Assembly: GCF_002368295.1 (NCBI RefSeq)
Contig: NZ_AP018248.1
Coordinates: 1-64,000 of the forward strand
Direction: 5' to 3'
Origin: Tolypothrix tenuis PCC 7101
Lineage (GTDB): Bacteria > Cyanobacteriota > Cyanobacteriia > Cyanobacteriales > Nostocaceae
Length of the DNA: 64,000 nucleotides
This document shows, in pieces, positions 18,341-26,864 of the stretch. Within the stretch, counting starts at the first letter, position 1; each line of letters begins with the position of its first letter. Both the position numbers and the translations under genes were made by a program. The notes beneath the pieces are model-generated. The model searched no databases and had not been told where the DNA came from. It was given only the letters and a program-made list of their open reading frames with translations.

Positions 18341-19102
18341 ATGAATAATTCCACACCCGCGATTATTTTTGAAAATATCGAAAAAAGCTTTGGTTCACTA
18401 AAAGTCCTCAAAGGAATCTCCGGAGAAATTAACCGGGGAGAAGTGATTGCGGTGATTGGTTCTTCTGGCTGTGGTAAAAGCACTTTACTACGATGTTTCA
18501 ATCGTTTAGAAAGTATCAATCATGGGCGTTTAGTTGTTAATGGTATCGACTTATCCCACCCTGAAATCAACTACAGTCAATTGCGGGAACTCAGAACCCA
18601 AGTAGGGATGGTTTTCCAGCAATTTAACTTATTTCCTCATCTCAGTGTACTGGAGAATTTGACACTCTCCCCCCGCAAAGTTTTAGGTAAAACACCAAAA
18701 GAAAGCGCCCAATTAGCAGGATTGTATCTGGAAAAAGTCGGGCTTTTTGATAAAGCATCTGCCTATCCTGAGCAACTATCTGGGGGACAAAAACAACGAG
18801 TAGCGATCGCCCGCAGTTTATGTATGAATCCTCAGATTATGCTATTTGATGAACCTACCAGCGCTTTAGATCCAGAATTGGTGGGGGAAGTTTTGCAAGT
18901 CATGCAACAATTAGCCGCAGAAGGCATGACAATGGTGGTTGTTACCCACGAAATGCAATTTGCTAAAGAAGTAGCGCATCGGGTGATATTTCTCGATCAA
19001 GGGCTGGTGGTAGAACAAGGTATAGCCCATGAAGTTTTGACTCATCCCCAAAGCGATCGCCTGCGTACTTTCCTCAGCCGTCTCAATGCAGGTAAGCTGT
19101 AA
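18341..19102 (+). CDS. bgtA: Amino-acid ABC transporter ATP-binding protein (BgtA-like)
   Basis: ATPase subunit (253 residues) that powers the divergent BgtB permease. Walker A is IGSSGCGKST, the Q-loop is MVFQQFNLFPH, the ABC signature LSGGQKQRVAIARSL, Walker B IMLFDEPTSALD, and the H-loop VVTHEM: all complete. The frame opens at 18281, but the first 20 codons there run through the dispersed palindrome; ATG at 18341, giving MNNSTPAIIFENIEKSFG, is the likely start. It belongs to the GlnQ/HisP group. Confidence 0.9.
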   Translation: MNNSTPAIIFENIEKSFGSLKVLKGISGEINRGEVIAVIGSSGCGKSTLLRCFNRLESINHGRLVVNGIDLSHPEINYSQLRELRTQVGMVFQQFNLFPHLSVLENLTLSPRKVLGKTPKESAQLAGLYLEKVGLFDKASAYPEQLSGGQKQRVAIARSLCMNPQIMLFDEPTSALDPELVGEVLQVMQQLAAEGMTMVVVTHEMQFAKEVAHRVIFLDQGLVVEQGIAHEVLTHPQSDRLRTFLSRLNAGKL

Positions 19103-19288
19103 ATTACTGAGTAATGAGCCGCCAGCTAAAAATAAATCGTAAAGAAATGCTGGGATTTTTTGATTTTATTTATCATTACTCAATACTCTATTAAGAATTA
19201 AAATAACTAGTACTGTATTGCAGCGATCGCACACTGTAAAAATAGATTTTGGTTTGATTTTTATTAATTACTCAGAACTCAGTAATAC
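19103..19288. other. Gap after bgtA
   Basis: An AT-rich 186-base gap with one HIP1-containing segment near 19225. No convincing terminator hairpin or gene is visible. Confidence 0.3.
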
Positions 19289-19489
19289 TTAAAGATATTC
19301 ACGTAGAAAGTCAAAAGGATCGTCTCCCCAACAAGGTTCAGGTATCATAAATAGCAAGCTTCTCAGGATATCCGCTTCAATTTCATCACTATCTTCCCTG
19401 TCAAACAATTCTGTCATTGCTTTCCAGTCCCGTTCTTCCAAAGAAGCAATCGCTGGGGCATATATATGTACAGTTCCTGGATAATTCAC
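19289..19489 (-). CDS. Small acidic hypothetical protein
   Basis: A 66-residue frame starting with GTG. It is strongly acidic, with a plausible helical middle (ASLEERDWKAMTELFDRED) and an end rich in aromatic residues (PCWGDDPFDFLREYL). I recognise no family. The composition looks protein-like and it is not a shadow of another gene, but the start codon is weak and no ribosome-binding site stands out. It could be a small regulatory protein or a remnant. Confidence 0.4.
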   Translation of the reverse strand: MNYPGTVHIYAPAIASLEERDWKAMTELFDREDSDEIEADILRSLLFMIPEPCWGDDPFDFLREYL

Positions 19490-19730
19490 ACGCTAAATTT
19501 AGAGTAGAATAAAGCGAAAAGATTAGTATATTTTGTTGATAAACAATCATATTCTAACTTGGACATTGAGCCTTAGACGGAAATCATAGCAATCCTCATA
19601 TCGTCATCCTCCATTATTCTTGAAAAATTAATAATTCTCTAGCAATACCCACTAAAACACATATATGTGAATATTGCCCAGGTGTTCTCCGCAGGAGTAC
19701 CCGGAGGATGGGAGACTTAATAGGAAATAG

Positions 19731-20060
19731 TTAGCTGTCTACAAGGTCACTTAGCATATTGAGGCGAACAGGTGGTTTATTTGGAAGCTCAACGGTAATA
19801 ATGAGACTGCCGCCCATCGCGGCAATATAGTTTTGGAGAGTGGAAAGTAACATATCCGATTCTCTTTCCAGACGTGACACGTTCGACTGTGGCATTTCCA
19901 AGTTTCTGGAAATTTCCGCTTGTGTCAATCCTGCGGCTTTTCTTAGCTCCTGCAAGGTGAGATATTCTACTTCTAATTCTTCCGCCTGCGTCTGTATGCG
20001 CTCCTTGCGGTCGTCCGGCAAATTATCCCATATACTTTGTAAAATTTTCCCTTTAGTCAT
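19731..20060 (-). CDS. XRE-family antitoxin of a HigBA-like pair
   Basis: A 109-residue protein whose middle is a Cro/C1 helix-turn-helix (about 38-90): LTLQELRKAAGLTQAEISRNL then MPQSNVSRLERESD, the recognition helix. It overlaps the upstream toxin gene by four bases (ATGA, 20057-20060), the usual arrangement when toxin comes first. It would neutralise the toxin and repress the operon at the palindromes upstream of it. Confidence 0.85.
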   Translation of the reverse strand: MTKGKILQSIWDNLPDDRKERIQTQAEELEVEYLTLQELRKAAGLTQAEISRNLEMPQSNVSRLERESDMLLSTLQNYIAAMGGSLIITVELPNKPPVRLNMLSDLVDS

Positions 20061-20419
20061 TGTTCTTCCTTTTGTAACTGGGTCAAATGATTGTCAAAGC
20101 GTTCATCGGCCTTTTTGATCAGTTGCTTGTAAAATCGTTTTTCACTCGTCCCAGATTTATCGCCAGCGACCAGTACAATGGCTTGACGCTGCGGATCGAA
20201 GGCAAAGGCCGCGCGCCACACACCATTATCTGCTGTAAATCGCAACTCTTTCATATTTGCGTGTTTAGAACCTTTAAGTGTGTCTACATGGGGTCTACCT
20301 AGCAGAGGCCCATACTTTTCCAACAAGACTATTTCGGCTAATAAACCATCTTGCACCGCTTCGTCAAACTCTAAGAATTCCTGTGCAAATAAAGGATGTA
20401 ATTCAACATTCCAGCACAT
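20057..20419 (-). CDS. HigB/RelE-type toxin (phage Gp49-like family)
   Basis: A 120-residue putative mRNA interferase. The pattern of an N-terminal strand (WNVELHPLFAQEFLEF), the central VDTLKGSKHANMKELRF, the WRAAFAFDPQRQAIVLVAGDKSG strand-turn-strand and the C-terminal KRFYKQLIKKADERF helix is that of the Gp49-like/HigB family. These toxins cleave mRNA on the ribosome; that activity is inferred from the family. The toxin gene lies first in the operon and overlaps the XRE antitoxin, as in HigBA. Confidence 0.87.
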   Translation of the reverse strand: MCWNVELHPLFAQEFLEFDEAVQDGLLAEIVLLEKYGPLLGRPHVDTLKGSKHANMKELRFTADNGVWRAAFAFDPQRQAIVLVAGDKSGTSEKRFYKQLIKKADERFDNHLTQLQKEEQ

Positions 20420-20430
20420 GCCAATAACTT

Positions 20431-20460
20431 ATCATATATGATATATATCATTAATGATAT
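20431..20460 (-). promoter_or_regulatory. Tandem palindromic operators of the HigBA-like operon
   Basis: Two perfect palindromes lie just upstream of the toxin start: ATCATATATGAT (20431-20442) and ATATCATTAATGATAT (20445-20460). The ATCAT/ATGAT half-sites repeat, as expected for cooperative binding by an antitoxin dimer. The AT-rich sequence also resembles a -10 region. Binding is inferred. Confidence 0.7.
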
Positions 20461-20498
20461 TATTATTTGTGCTTGTTAATGAGACCAGGATATGAAAG

Positions 20499-21173
20499 TC
20501 AGTAGACCGAAAATAATTCCTTGTCTACGGACTCAACTAATTCCACTGCAAAGACTTCTGCAAAGGACTTTGCTATGTGGGGACGTACTTGTTCACAGGT
20601 AATACCAGGAATCCATGCGGCTAAACTGGCTACAGGTTTATCGGCTATACCGCAGGGGACAATTTGACTAAAGCCTGTCATATCAGGACAGACGTTAAAA
20701 GCAAAGCCGTGCATTGTAATCCAACGGCTGACTTTAATCCCAATCGCTGCAACTTTACATCCTTCTACCCAAACACCTGTCAAACCGGGAATTCGTTCGC
20801 CTTGCAAATTGTAAATAGCTAGTACCCGAATTAAAACTTCTTCTAGTTGGCGTAAGTACCAATGCAAATCTTTTTGATGGCGTTGCAGATTTAAAATTGG
20901 ATACCCGATGAGTTGACCGGGACAATGGTAAGTAACTTCGCCGCCACGTTCAATTCTATGGACTTCAAATTGAGTTTGGTCAGGGTCAAATTTGAGAAAA
21001 TCTAATTTAGCGCCTTGTCCCAAAGTATAAACCGGGGGATGCTCTAGCAAAATTAGTGCGTCATCGAGATGGGGATTTTGAATGCGATCGCTCATCAGCG
21101 AACGTTGCCATTCTAGCGCCTCAATATAAGGCAGCAACCCCTGGTTATATAACAAACAACGATGACGATACAT
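20499..21173 (-). CDS. lipB: Octanoyltransferase LipB
   Basis: Moves the octanoyl group from acyl carrier protein to lipoate-dependent enzymes, the first step of lipoate synthesis. Signature residues are clear: the RGGEVTYHCPGQLIGYPI substrate loop, the catalytic Lys of KVAAIGIKVSRW, and the catalytic Cys of VPCGIADKPVASL. The frame opens at a TTG at 21230, but ATG at 21173 (MYRHRCLLYNQG) gives the usual length, 224 residues. It is monocistronic and divergent from lrtA. Confidence 0.93.
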   Translation of the reverse strand: MYRHRCLLYNQGLLPYIEALEWQRSLMSDRIQNPHLDDALILLEHPPVYTLGQGAKLDFLKFDPDQTQFEVHRIERGGEVTYHCPGQLIGYPILNLQRHQKDLHWYLRQLEEVLIRVLAIYNLQGERIPGLTGVWVEGCKVAAIGIKVSRWITMHGFAFNVCPDMTGFSQIVPCGIADKPVASLAAWIPGITCEQVRPHIAKSFAEVFAVELVESVDKELFSVY

Positions 21174-21230
21174 TTGATTACTACGGATAAGAGCAAAAAT
21201 CAACTGGTTTTGGGACGAAATATATTTCAA

Positions 21231-21806
21231 GTAGACGGGTTTGAGTCAACAATTGTCAAGCTATGCAAAGGATTTTAAAGGAACATCAAGGGAATTGGCT
21301 TTAGAAAATACAAAGTGCTAGTTTGAATATATAACCTCGAATGGTTCTAGGAGGAATCTTCTGCAATAAGCATCACGCCAACACAAGACGAAGAAATGCA
21401 CTGGCTGATGACGTCTAAATAAATTGTTTGCATCGACAACAAGAGTATTCTCTATCCCACGTGAGCCAACCACCTGTAATATTAGCGGAACAACTACTTC
21501 TATTTATGTAAAGATTGTTTCAAAATTCCCGGCAGGTAAGGGATAAGCTGCTCAGACTACCTCAATACAGGTATCTCGCTTTGGTTAACTAATTGCCTGA
21601 CAACCAGTTAGAAACTGATGCAGAGATAGAGAAAATCATCAGTGGAACGCGCAGTCATAAATAAAGATACAACAATGATGATGGTAGGCGTACCAGTAGT
21701 ACATAAAAATGCTTCAAATATTGTTTTGGCGGCAGTGATAGACCTTACCGCAATTTCGTTACTAAACCAAACCAATTCATATTAAATATTGAGCGGGAGA
21801 GTTTAC
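21231..21806 (+). promoter_or_regulatory. Long upstream/leader region of lrtA
   Basis: About 575 bases without a recognised gene precede lrtA. It contains an AGGAGGAAT stretch (21350) and a possible 36-codon ORF opening with three ATGs (21675-21785) just before the lrtA ribosome-binding site. Long, regulatory 5' leaders are known for lrtA in other cyanobacteria, where the transcript accumulates in the dark. The transcript start here is not visible. Confidence 0.45.
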
Positions 21807-22469
21807 ATGAAGCTTGTCATCCACGGCAAAAATATTGAGATCACCGATGCGATTCGGGATTATGTGCATCAAAAAATCGAAAAAGCAGTTAGTCACTTTC
21901 AGAACATCACCAATGAAGTGGATGTGCATTTAAGCGTAGCTCGCAATCCCCGAATTAACCCCAGACAGGCGGCTGAAGTGACTATTTATGCCAATGGTAA
22001 CGTCATCCGTGCCGAGGAAAGCAGCGAAAATCTATATGCCAGTATTGACTTGGTAGCAGATAAAATTGCTCGTCAACTGCGTAAGTATAAAGAAAGACGA
22101 CATGATAAGAAAACTCAGAGTCAACCTACTAATGAGGTAGTAGTTCCCCAACCTGTTGTTGCAGATTTAATTGGCGATCGCACTCCAGAATTACCCAATG
22201 AGATTGTCCGCACCAAGTACTTCTCAATGCCGCCCATGACTGTTACAGAAGCGTTGGAACAACTCCAACTGGTAGGACATGACTTTTATATGTTCCTCAA
22301 TTCTGAAACAGGTGAGATTAACGTCATTTATGAACGTAATCACGGCGGTTATGGTGTAATTCAACCACGCCATAATAACGGCCATACCAACGGTCATAGC
22401 AATGGTAAAAATGGCAAGACAGCTAATGCTAATTTTGTCATTTCCGAAAAACCGTTTTTGGCTAAATGA
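21807..22469 (+). CDS. lrtA: Ribosome hibernation factor, long form (LrtA/Hpf)
   Basis: Binds the 30S subunit and drives formation of idle 100S ribosomes in the dark or stationary phase. Residues 1-105 form the RaiA/YfiA domain (MKLVIHGKNIEITDAIRDYV...), followed by a charged linker and the long-form C-terminal dimerisation domain (about 140-190: VRTKYFSMPPMTVTEALEQL and GHDFYMFLN). A His/Asn/Gly-rich tail then follows (about 185-205). ATG at 21807 is preceded by GGGAGAG; a TTG six codons upstream is less likely. A strong terminator follows. Confidence 0.93.
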   Translation: MKLVIHGKNIEITDAIRDYVHQKIEKAVSHFQNITNEVDVHLSVARNPRINPRQAAEVTIYANGNVIRAEESSENLYASIDLVADKIARQLRKYKERRHDKKTQSQPTNEVVVPQPVVADLIGDRTPELPNEIVRTKYFSMPPMTVTEALEQLQLVGHDFYMFLNSETGEINVIYERNHGGYGVIQPRHNNGHTNGHSNGKNGKTANANFVISEKPFLAK

Positions 22470-22542
22470 GCAACCAGGGATAGGTTACTAAGAAATATAA
22501 CAGCAACGTCAGGCACGGAGGATAACAAGACAAGCAATATAA

Positions 22543-22584
22543 GAAGGACAAGGGAGTGTTTCCCCTTGTCCTTCTCTCTTTTTA
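22543..22584 (+). terminator. Rho-independent terminator of lrtA
   Basis: GAAGGACAAGGG (22543-22554) pairs perfectly with CCCTTGTCCTTC (22563-22574) around an 8-base loop, followed by TCTCTTTTTA. This is the clearest intrinsic terminator in the window. Confidence 0.92.
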
Positions 22585-22589
22585 AGAAT

Positions 22590-22638
22590 TGTTGACGGTT
22601 GACGGTTGACAGTTAACCGTTAACCGTTAACAGTCAAG
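22590..22638. repeat. GTTGACG / GTTAACC heptamer repeats
   Basis: Three GTTGACG-type units are followed by three GTTAACC-type units, making an imperfect inverted repeat. This is a typical STRR-like array between converging genes. Confidence 0.8.
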
Positions 22639-22672
22639 CTGAATAGCTGAATAATTGATTTTTTGGAGTCGC

Positions 22673-23134
22673 TTAGACAGCTTGCAGTTGTTGCAGCTTT
22701 TTCAAAGCCTCGTCAACATGACCTTGAAAGTTAAACATTGAATCAAAAACATATTGCACAATTCCCTGTTGGTCAATTACATAGGTGACTCGTCCAGGTA
22801 ATAAACCAAAGGCTGCTGTTGCACCATATTCCTTGCGAACTTTGTCGCCTTTGTCACTCAGTAGAATAAAAGGTAAATTGTACTTGGCAGCAAATTGCTG
22901 GTGCGATTGATTAGAATCACCACTCACACCAATCACCTCAGCGCCAGCATTTTTAAACACTTCATAGCGATCGCGAAAAGCACAAGATTCAGCCGTACAT
23001 CCTGGTGTATCATCCTTGGGATAAAAGTACAGCACAACAGCACTTTTACCACGAAAATCTCTCAGGTTAACGGTTTCACCATTTTGAGCAGGTAAGCTGA
23101 AATCAGGAGCAGTATCTCCAACTTTAACTGGCAT
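22673..23134 (-). CDS. prxQ: Peroxiredoxin Q / bacterioferritin comigratory protein
   Basis: Thiol peroxidase of 153 residues that reduces hydrogen peroxide and alkyl hydroperoxides using thioredoxin. The peroxidatic Cys lies in YFYPKDDTPGCTAESC, with the second Cys five residues on, the arrangement of atypical two-Cys PrxQ/BCP proteins. KVGDTAPDFSLP is the standard N-terminus. No signal peptide, so it is cytoplasmic. The 380-base gap upstream holds a HIP1 site but no gene. Confidence 0.94.
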   Translation of the reverse strand: MPVKVGDTAPDFSLPAQNGETVNLRDFRGKSAVVLYFYPKDDTPGCTAESCAFRDRYEVFKNAGAEVIGVSGDSNQSHQQFAAKYNLPFILLSDKGDKVRKEYGATAAFGLLPGRVTYVIDQQGIVQYVFDSMFNFQGHVDEALKKLQQLQAV

Positions 23135-23516
23135 AGTCTTAAAAAAAATTAATACTCAATTTGCAAACACTATTAGGGATTCTAATTGATTGCAGAGAAA
23201 TTTGTTTAGTTTTGTAACTTGAGTACAGTTAAATATTTCATTCAAAGCCTTATGGGATATAGACTCTAGCAAACATACTGTGGTCTTGGCTTGACGCTCA
23301 ATGTTTGCCTGAGAGTGTCTTGGTTGAGTGAAAAATGTAATGCGATCGCAACTTTTACCTGGATGACAAAATCAGGTTGAGTGTATCTGTGCAAAAATCG
23401 CGGTATAGCTGAATTTGAGTTTAAAAAATTTTAACTTCTGTGTTTGTCTGAATATTTTCCTTGCTCGTCAGCACTAGCAGGAGTAATGTTAGATCTCTAA
23501 AGACAAATTTCTCTTT
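23135..23516. other. Gap between divergent prxQ and the acyltransferase-like gene
   Basis: A 382-base gap, AT-rich, with one HIP1 site near 23342. It must hold two divergent promoters. I see no gene or structured RNA. Confidence 0.3.
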
Positions 23517-24644
23517 ATGCGCCTGACCTCACTAGATGTTTTTCGTGGCATTACTATCGCCGGAATGATTCTCGTCAATATGGCGGGAGTTGCTGATGAT
23601 AAATATCCTCCCTTAGACCATGCCGCATGGAACGGCTGCACGCCAACGGATTTGGTGTTTCCCTTCTTCTTATTCATTATTGGTGTGGCGATGACTTTCT
23701 CACTGTCAAAGTACACCGAAGGGGACAAACCACAATCGGCTGTTTACTGGCGGATTTTGCGCCGTGCGGTAATTCTCTTCGCTTTAGGTTTATTGCTCAA
23801 CGGCTTTTGGAATAAGGGTATTTGGACTTTTGATTTCAGCAGCATCCGGTTGATGGGAGTGTTGCAACGCATCGGTCTGGCTTATCTATTTGCTTCCTTA
23901 ATAGTCCTGAAGTTACCGCGTAAAGCTCAATGGATATTAGCCGCCGCCATACTTATTGGCTATTGGCTAGCGATGATGTATGTACCAGTACCCGGTTATG
24001 GTGCTGGCGTTCTCACTAGGGAAGGGAACCTGGGCGCATATATTGACCGCTTAATTATACCGAAAGCCCATCTGTACAAAGGTGATGGCTTCAACTTTAT
24101 GGGCGACCCAGAAGGAGTTTTCAGCACCATTCCCGCAATTGTTAGTGTCCTAGCTGGCTACTTTGCAGGTAATTGGATACGCTCTCAGACAGTACAATCA
24201 CGTATAAGTATTGGTTTAGCTTTATTTGGAATTGGTTGCTTAATTGTGGGTTGGGCGTGGGGATGGACATTTCCCATCAACAAAAAAATCTGGACGAGTT
24301 CCTATGTTGTCTTTACTAGCGGTTGGGCGTTACTGTTATTAGCCGCCTGTTACGAACTCATCGAAGTCAGGCAGATACGTCGCTGGAGTAAACCATTTGA
24401 GATTATGGGACTAAATGCGATCGCGCTTTTCGTTGCTTCAGTCTTACTGATTAAAATCTTCGTGAGAACCAACATCGGTACTGGTGATAATGCTCCTACT
24501 ACCTACGATTGGATTTACCAAAATGTGTTCGCTTCCTGGGCTGGAACTTTCAACGGTTCACTATTATTTGCCCTTGTCACCGTTTTATTTTGGTGGGTAG
24601 TTGCAGCAATTATGTATCGGCAACGCTGGTTTTTGAAAGTGTAA
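23517..24644 (+). CDS. Multi-pass membrane acyltransferase-like protein (DUF5009 / NagX / HGSNAT-like)
   Basis: A 375-residue inner-membrane protein with about 10 hydrophobic segments. The N-terminus RLTSLDVFRGITIAGMILVN and the motif DHAAWNGCTPTDLVFPFFLFIIG match the bacterial relatives of heparan-alpha-glucosaminide N-acetyltransferase; the His of the latter motif corresponds to the proposed acetyl-accepting residue. Family members are thought to acetylate sugars across the membrane using acetyl-CoA. The substrate is unknown here and the genome neighbourhood gives no hint. Confidence 0.85.
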   Translation: MRLTSLDVFRGITIAGMILVNMAGVADDKYPPLDHAAWNGCTPTDLVFPFFLFIIGVAMTFSLSKYTEGDKPQSAVYWRILRRAVILFALGLLLNGFWNKGIWTFDFSSIRLMGVLQRIGLAYLFASLIVLKLPRKAQWILAAAILIGYWLAMMYVPVPGYGAGVLTREGNLGAYIDRLIIPKAHLYKGDGFNFMGDPEGVFSTIPAIVSVLAGYFAGNWIRSQTVQSRISIGLALFGIGCLIVGWAWGWTFPINKKIWTSSYVVFTSGWALLLLAACYELIEVRQIRRWSKPFEIMGLNAIALFVASVLLIKIFVRTNIGTGDNAPTTYDWIYQNVFASWAGTFNGSLLFALVTVLFWWVVAAIMYRQRWFLKV

Positions 24645-24765
24645 AACTAATTCGTAGTTCGTAATTCGTAATTCGTAATTTTGAAGCACCAAAAACTTTG
24701 GGAGAGGTGATTTACGCTGATATACCCTTGTGCATTTCATACCAAGTTCCAATCAAATGTAGTAT

Positions 24766-24806
24766 CTGTCATTGCGACCGGAACGCAGTGAAGGGAAGCA
24801 ATCTCA
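24766..24806. repeat. Dispersed ATTGC...GCAAT imperfect palindrome
   Basis: GTCATTGCGACCGGAACGCA followed by GTGAAGGGAAGCAATCTC. This matches a repeat that occurs in many copies across cyanobacterial genomes. It lies in the 272-base gap between converging genes. Confidence 0.65.
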
Positions 24807-24860
24807 TTGATTTCAAGCTACTACAACAGACCACAATTTAGTATCAACCATCAAATAACT

Positions 24861-24890
24861 AAAAAACAAAGCCTGCGATCGCAGGCTTTG
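24861..24890 (-). terminator. Intrinsic terminator of the aldehyde dehydrogenase gene, built on a HIP1 core
   Basis: CAAAGCCTGC, GATC, GCAGGCTTTG (24867-24890) is a perfect hairpin, and on the minus strand it is followed directly by six T residues. The centre of the stem-loop is the HIP1-like TGCGATCGCA. Confidence 0.88.
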
Positions 24891-24916
24891 TTCGTTTAAC
24901 TTCACGCGGTTTGAGC

Positions 24917-26386
24917 TTACAGTTTGATGGTCACTGTTTTAATTTCGGTGTATTGTTGCAAGCCATACTCGCCTAATTCCCGACCAATACCTGACTGCTT
25001 AAAGCCACCAAAAGGTGCAGCTGCGTCAAATACGTCGTAGCAGTTTACCCACACAGTACCAGCACGCACATTATTTGCGATCGCATGGGCTTTGCTAATA
25101 TCCTGAGTCCACACAGCGGCGGCGAGTCCATACATGGTGTTATTTGCCCGTTGAATCACCTCATCAATATCCTTAAATTTGATAATGCTCATCACCGGGC
25201 CAAAGATTTCTTCTTGAGCAATCTTCATATCATCGCGAACATCCGCAAAGACTGTCGGTGCAATAAAGAAACCGCGATCGCCTACTTGAGTACCACCACA
25301 GAGCATTTGAGCACCTTCGCGCATTCCCGACTCGATGTAACCCATCACCTTGTCGAATTGCTCTTTATCTACCTGTGGCCCTTGTTCTGTATTAGCATCA
25401 AAGGGATTACCCACAGTCCGCCGTTTAGCTCTAGCTACAGCCTTAGCCACAAACTCGTCATAGCATTTTTCTTCCACAAACAGCCGCGAACCAGCACAGC
25501 AGCACTGACCTTGGTTAAAGAATAGCGCTTGGTGTACACCTTCAATTGCTAAGTCCATATCAGCATCAGCAAAGACGATGTTAGGACTCTTACCGCCTAA
25601 TTCCAAAGTTACCCGCTTCAAGTTACTCTTGGCAGCAGCTTCCATAATCAAATGTCCAACTTCAGTGGAGCCAGTAAACGCTACTTTGTCCACATCCATG
25701 TGACGAGAGATTGCCGCCCCAGCCGTCGGGCCGTATCCTGAGAGAATATTCACTACACCAGGCGGAAAACCAGCTTCAATAATTAACTCACCTACCCGCA
25801 GTGCAGATAAAGGTGTTTGTTCAGCCGTCTTCATCACCACAGTGTTACCTGTAGCCAAAGCTGGTGCTAGCTTCCAAGCTTGCATTAATAACGGGAAATT
25901 CCAAGGGATAATTTGGCCTACCACACCCACAGGCTCATGGCGTGTATAGCAAAAATAAGGGCCATTAATCGGAATTGTTTTACCCTGAACTTTATCAGCC
26001 CAACCTGCATAGTAGCGGTAACAAGCAATAACTAACCCTAAATCACCCAAAGAATCATGTACAGGCTTGCCATTATCTAGAGTTTCCAGCCGCGCTAACT
26101 CATCAATATTCTGTTCAATTAAATCAGCTAGCTTATAAAGCAATTCACCGCGCTTAGTGGCAGACATTTTGGGCCATTCTCCACCCTTAAAAGCCGCGCG
26201 TGCTGCTTGTACAGCTTTCTCTACATCTGGTGCATCTGCTTCTGCTACTGTACAAATAGTTTCACCTGTAGCCGGATTAATCGTTTCAAATCGGCGACCA
26301 CTGACACTTTCCACCCACTCATTATTGATCAGCAGTTGGGTTGGGCCGATTTTGACCTGTTGTGCTGGTACCGTTGCTGTAACCAT
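24917..26386 (-). CDS. NAD(P)-dependent aldehyde dehydrogenase (ALDH class 1/2 type)
   Basis: Oxidises an aldehyde to the acid in the cytoplasm; 489 residues, the normal family length. The catalytic Glu lies in VTLELGGKSPNIVF and the catalytic Cys in NQGQCCCAGSRLF; NAD-binding IIPWNFPLLMQAWK and GSTEVG are intact, and AAPFGGFKQSGIGRELGEYG is the usual C-terminal motif. Cyanobacterial relatives act on retinal, apocarotenals or fatty aldehydes, but the substrate cannot be read from sequence. A GGAGGG ribosome-binding site precedes ATG. Confidence 0.93.
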   Translation of the reverse strand: MVTATVPAQQVKIGPTQLLINNEWVESVSGRRFETINPATGETICTVAEADAPDVEKAVQAARAAFKGGEWPKMSATKRGELLYKLADLIEQNIDELARLETLDNGKPVHDSLGDLGLVIACYRYYAGWADKVQGKTIPINGPYFCYTRHEPVGVVGQIIPWNFPLLMQAWKLAPALATGNTVVMKTAEQTPLSALRVGELIIEAGFPPGVVNILSGYGPTAGAAISRHMDVDKVAFTGSTEVGHLIMEAAAKSNLKRVTLELGGKSPNIVFADADMDLAIEGVHQALFFNQGQCCCAGSRLFVEEKCYDEFVAKAVARAKRRTVGNPFDANTEQGPQVDKEQFDKVMGYIESGMREGAQMLCGGTQVGDRGFFIAPTVFADVRDDMKIAQEEIFGPVMSIIKFKDIDEVIQRANNTMYGLAAAVWTQDISKAHAIANNVRAGTVWVNCYDVFDAAAPFGGFKQSGIGRELGEYGLQQYTEIKTVTIKL

Positions 26387-26607
26387 CAGGCCCTCCTGAA
26401 GCGAAGAGAAAATTTGCTTAAATCTATTAATTATGTTTTCTCGGATACAGCTAATTTGTAATTTTCTTTATAAGTTCTTCACTTTTGCTTAACACAGTAT
26501 TTACATACAGCTATCTCTTCAATTTATGACAACTTCCTACGGTAAAAATTGGTCATCAGTAAAAATTCTGTTACCAAAACTGTTACGAGAGCGTTGTGAG
26601 CGATCGC

Positions 26608-26682
26608 CTACTTTATGATGATCTGTAGTTAAACTCCTCACACACACTTACAGCCGTGGAACTTTATGTTTCACGGTCTTTT
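26608..26682 (+). ncRNA. yfr1: Yfr1 small regulatory RNA
   Basis: The unpaired 11-base Yfr1 signature ACTCCTCACAC is complete at 26633-26643. It is followed by the terminator hairpin CCGTGGAAC (26654-26662), loop TTTAT, GTTTCACGG (26668-26676) and TCTTTT. Upstream, CTAC (26608-26611) can pair with GTAG (26625-26628) as a weak 5' stem; alternatively TATGAT at 26614-26619 is the -10 box and the RNA starts near 26625, giving about 58 bases. Yfr1 is found in most cyanobacteria, is 54-69 bases long, and regulates porin and other mRNAs by pairing through the signature. The 5' end is uncertain. Confidence 0.87.
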
Positions 26683-26864
26683 CCTCTGAGTGACAAATTT
26701 TTGTTGTGGTTATTTCACAAAAAGGCGATCGCTCTTTGAGCGTTTAGATATTGTTTTTTGTTTCGTGTACAGTCGTAGCGAAGCGATCGCCTACTCTAAA
26801 TCTTCTATACTTGTACTATATAAAGGTAATTAAATTCTCTCTGATTACAAACAATAATACCCAA

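Noticed and set aside
25085..25525. 146-codon ORF antisense to aldehyde dehydrogenase
   Set aside because: Shadow of a strongly conserved gene; no family resemblance.
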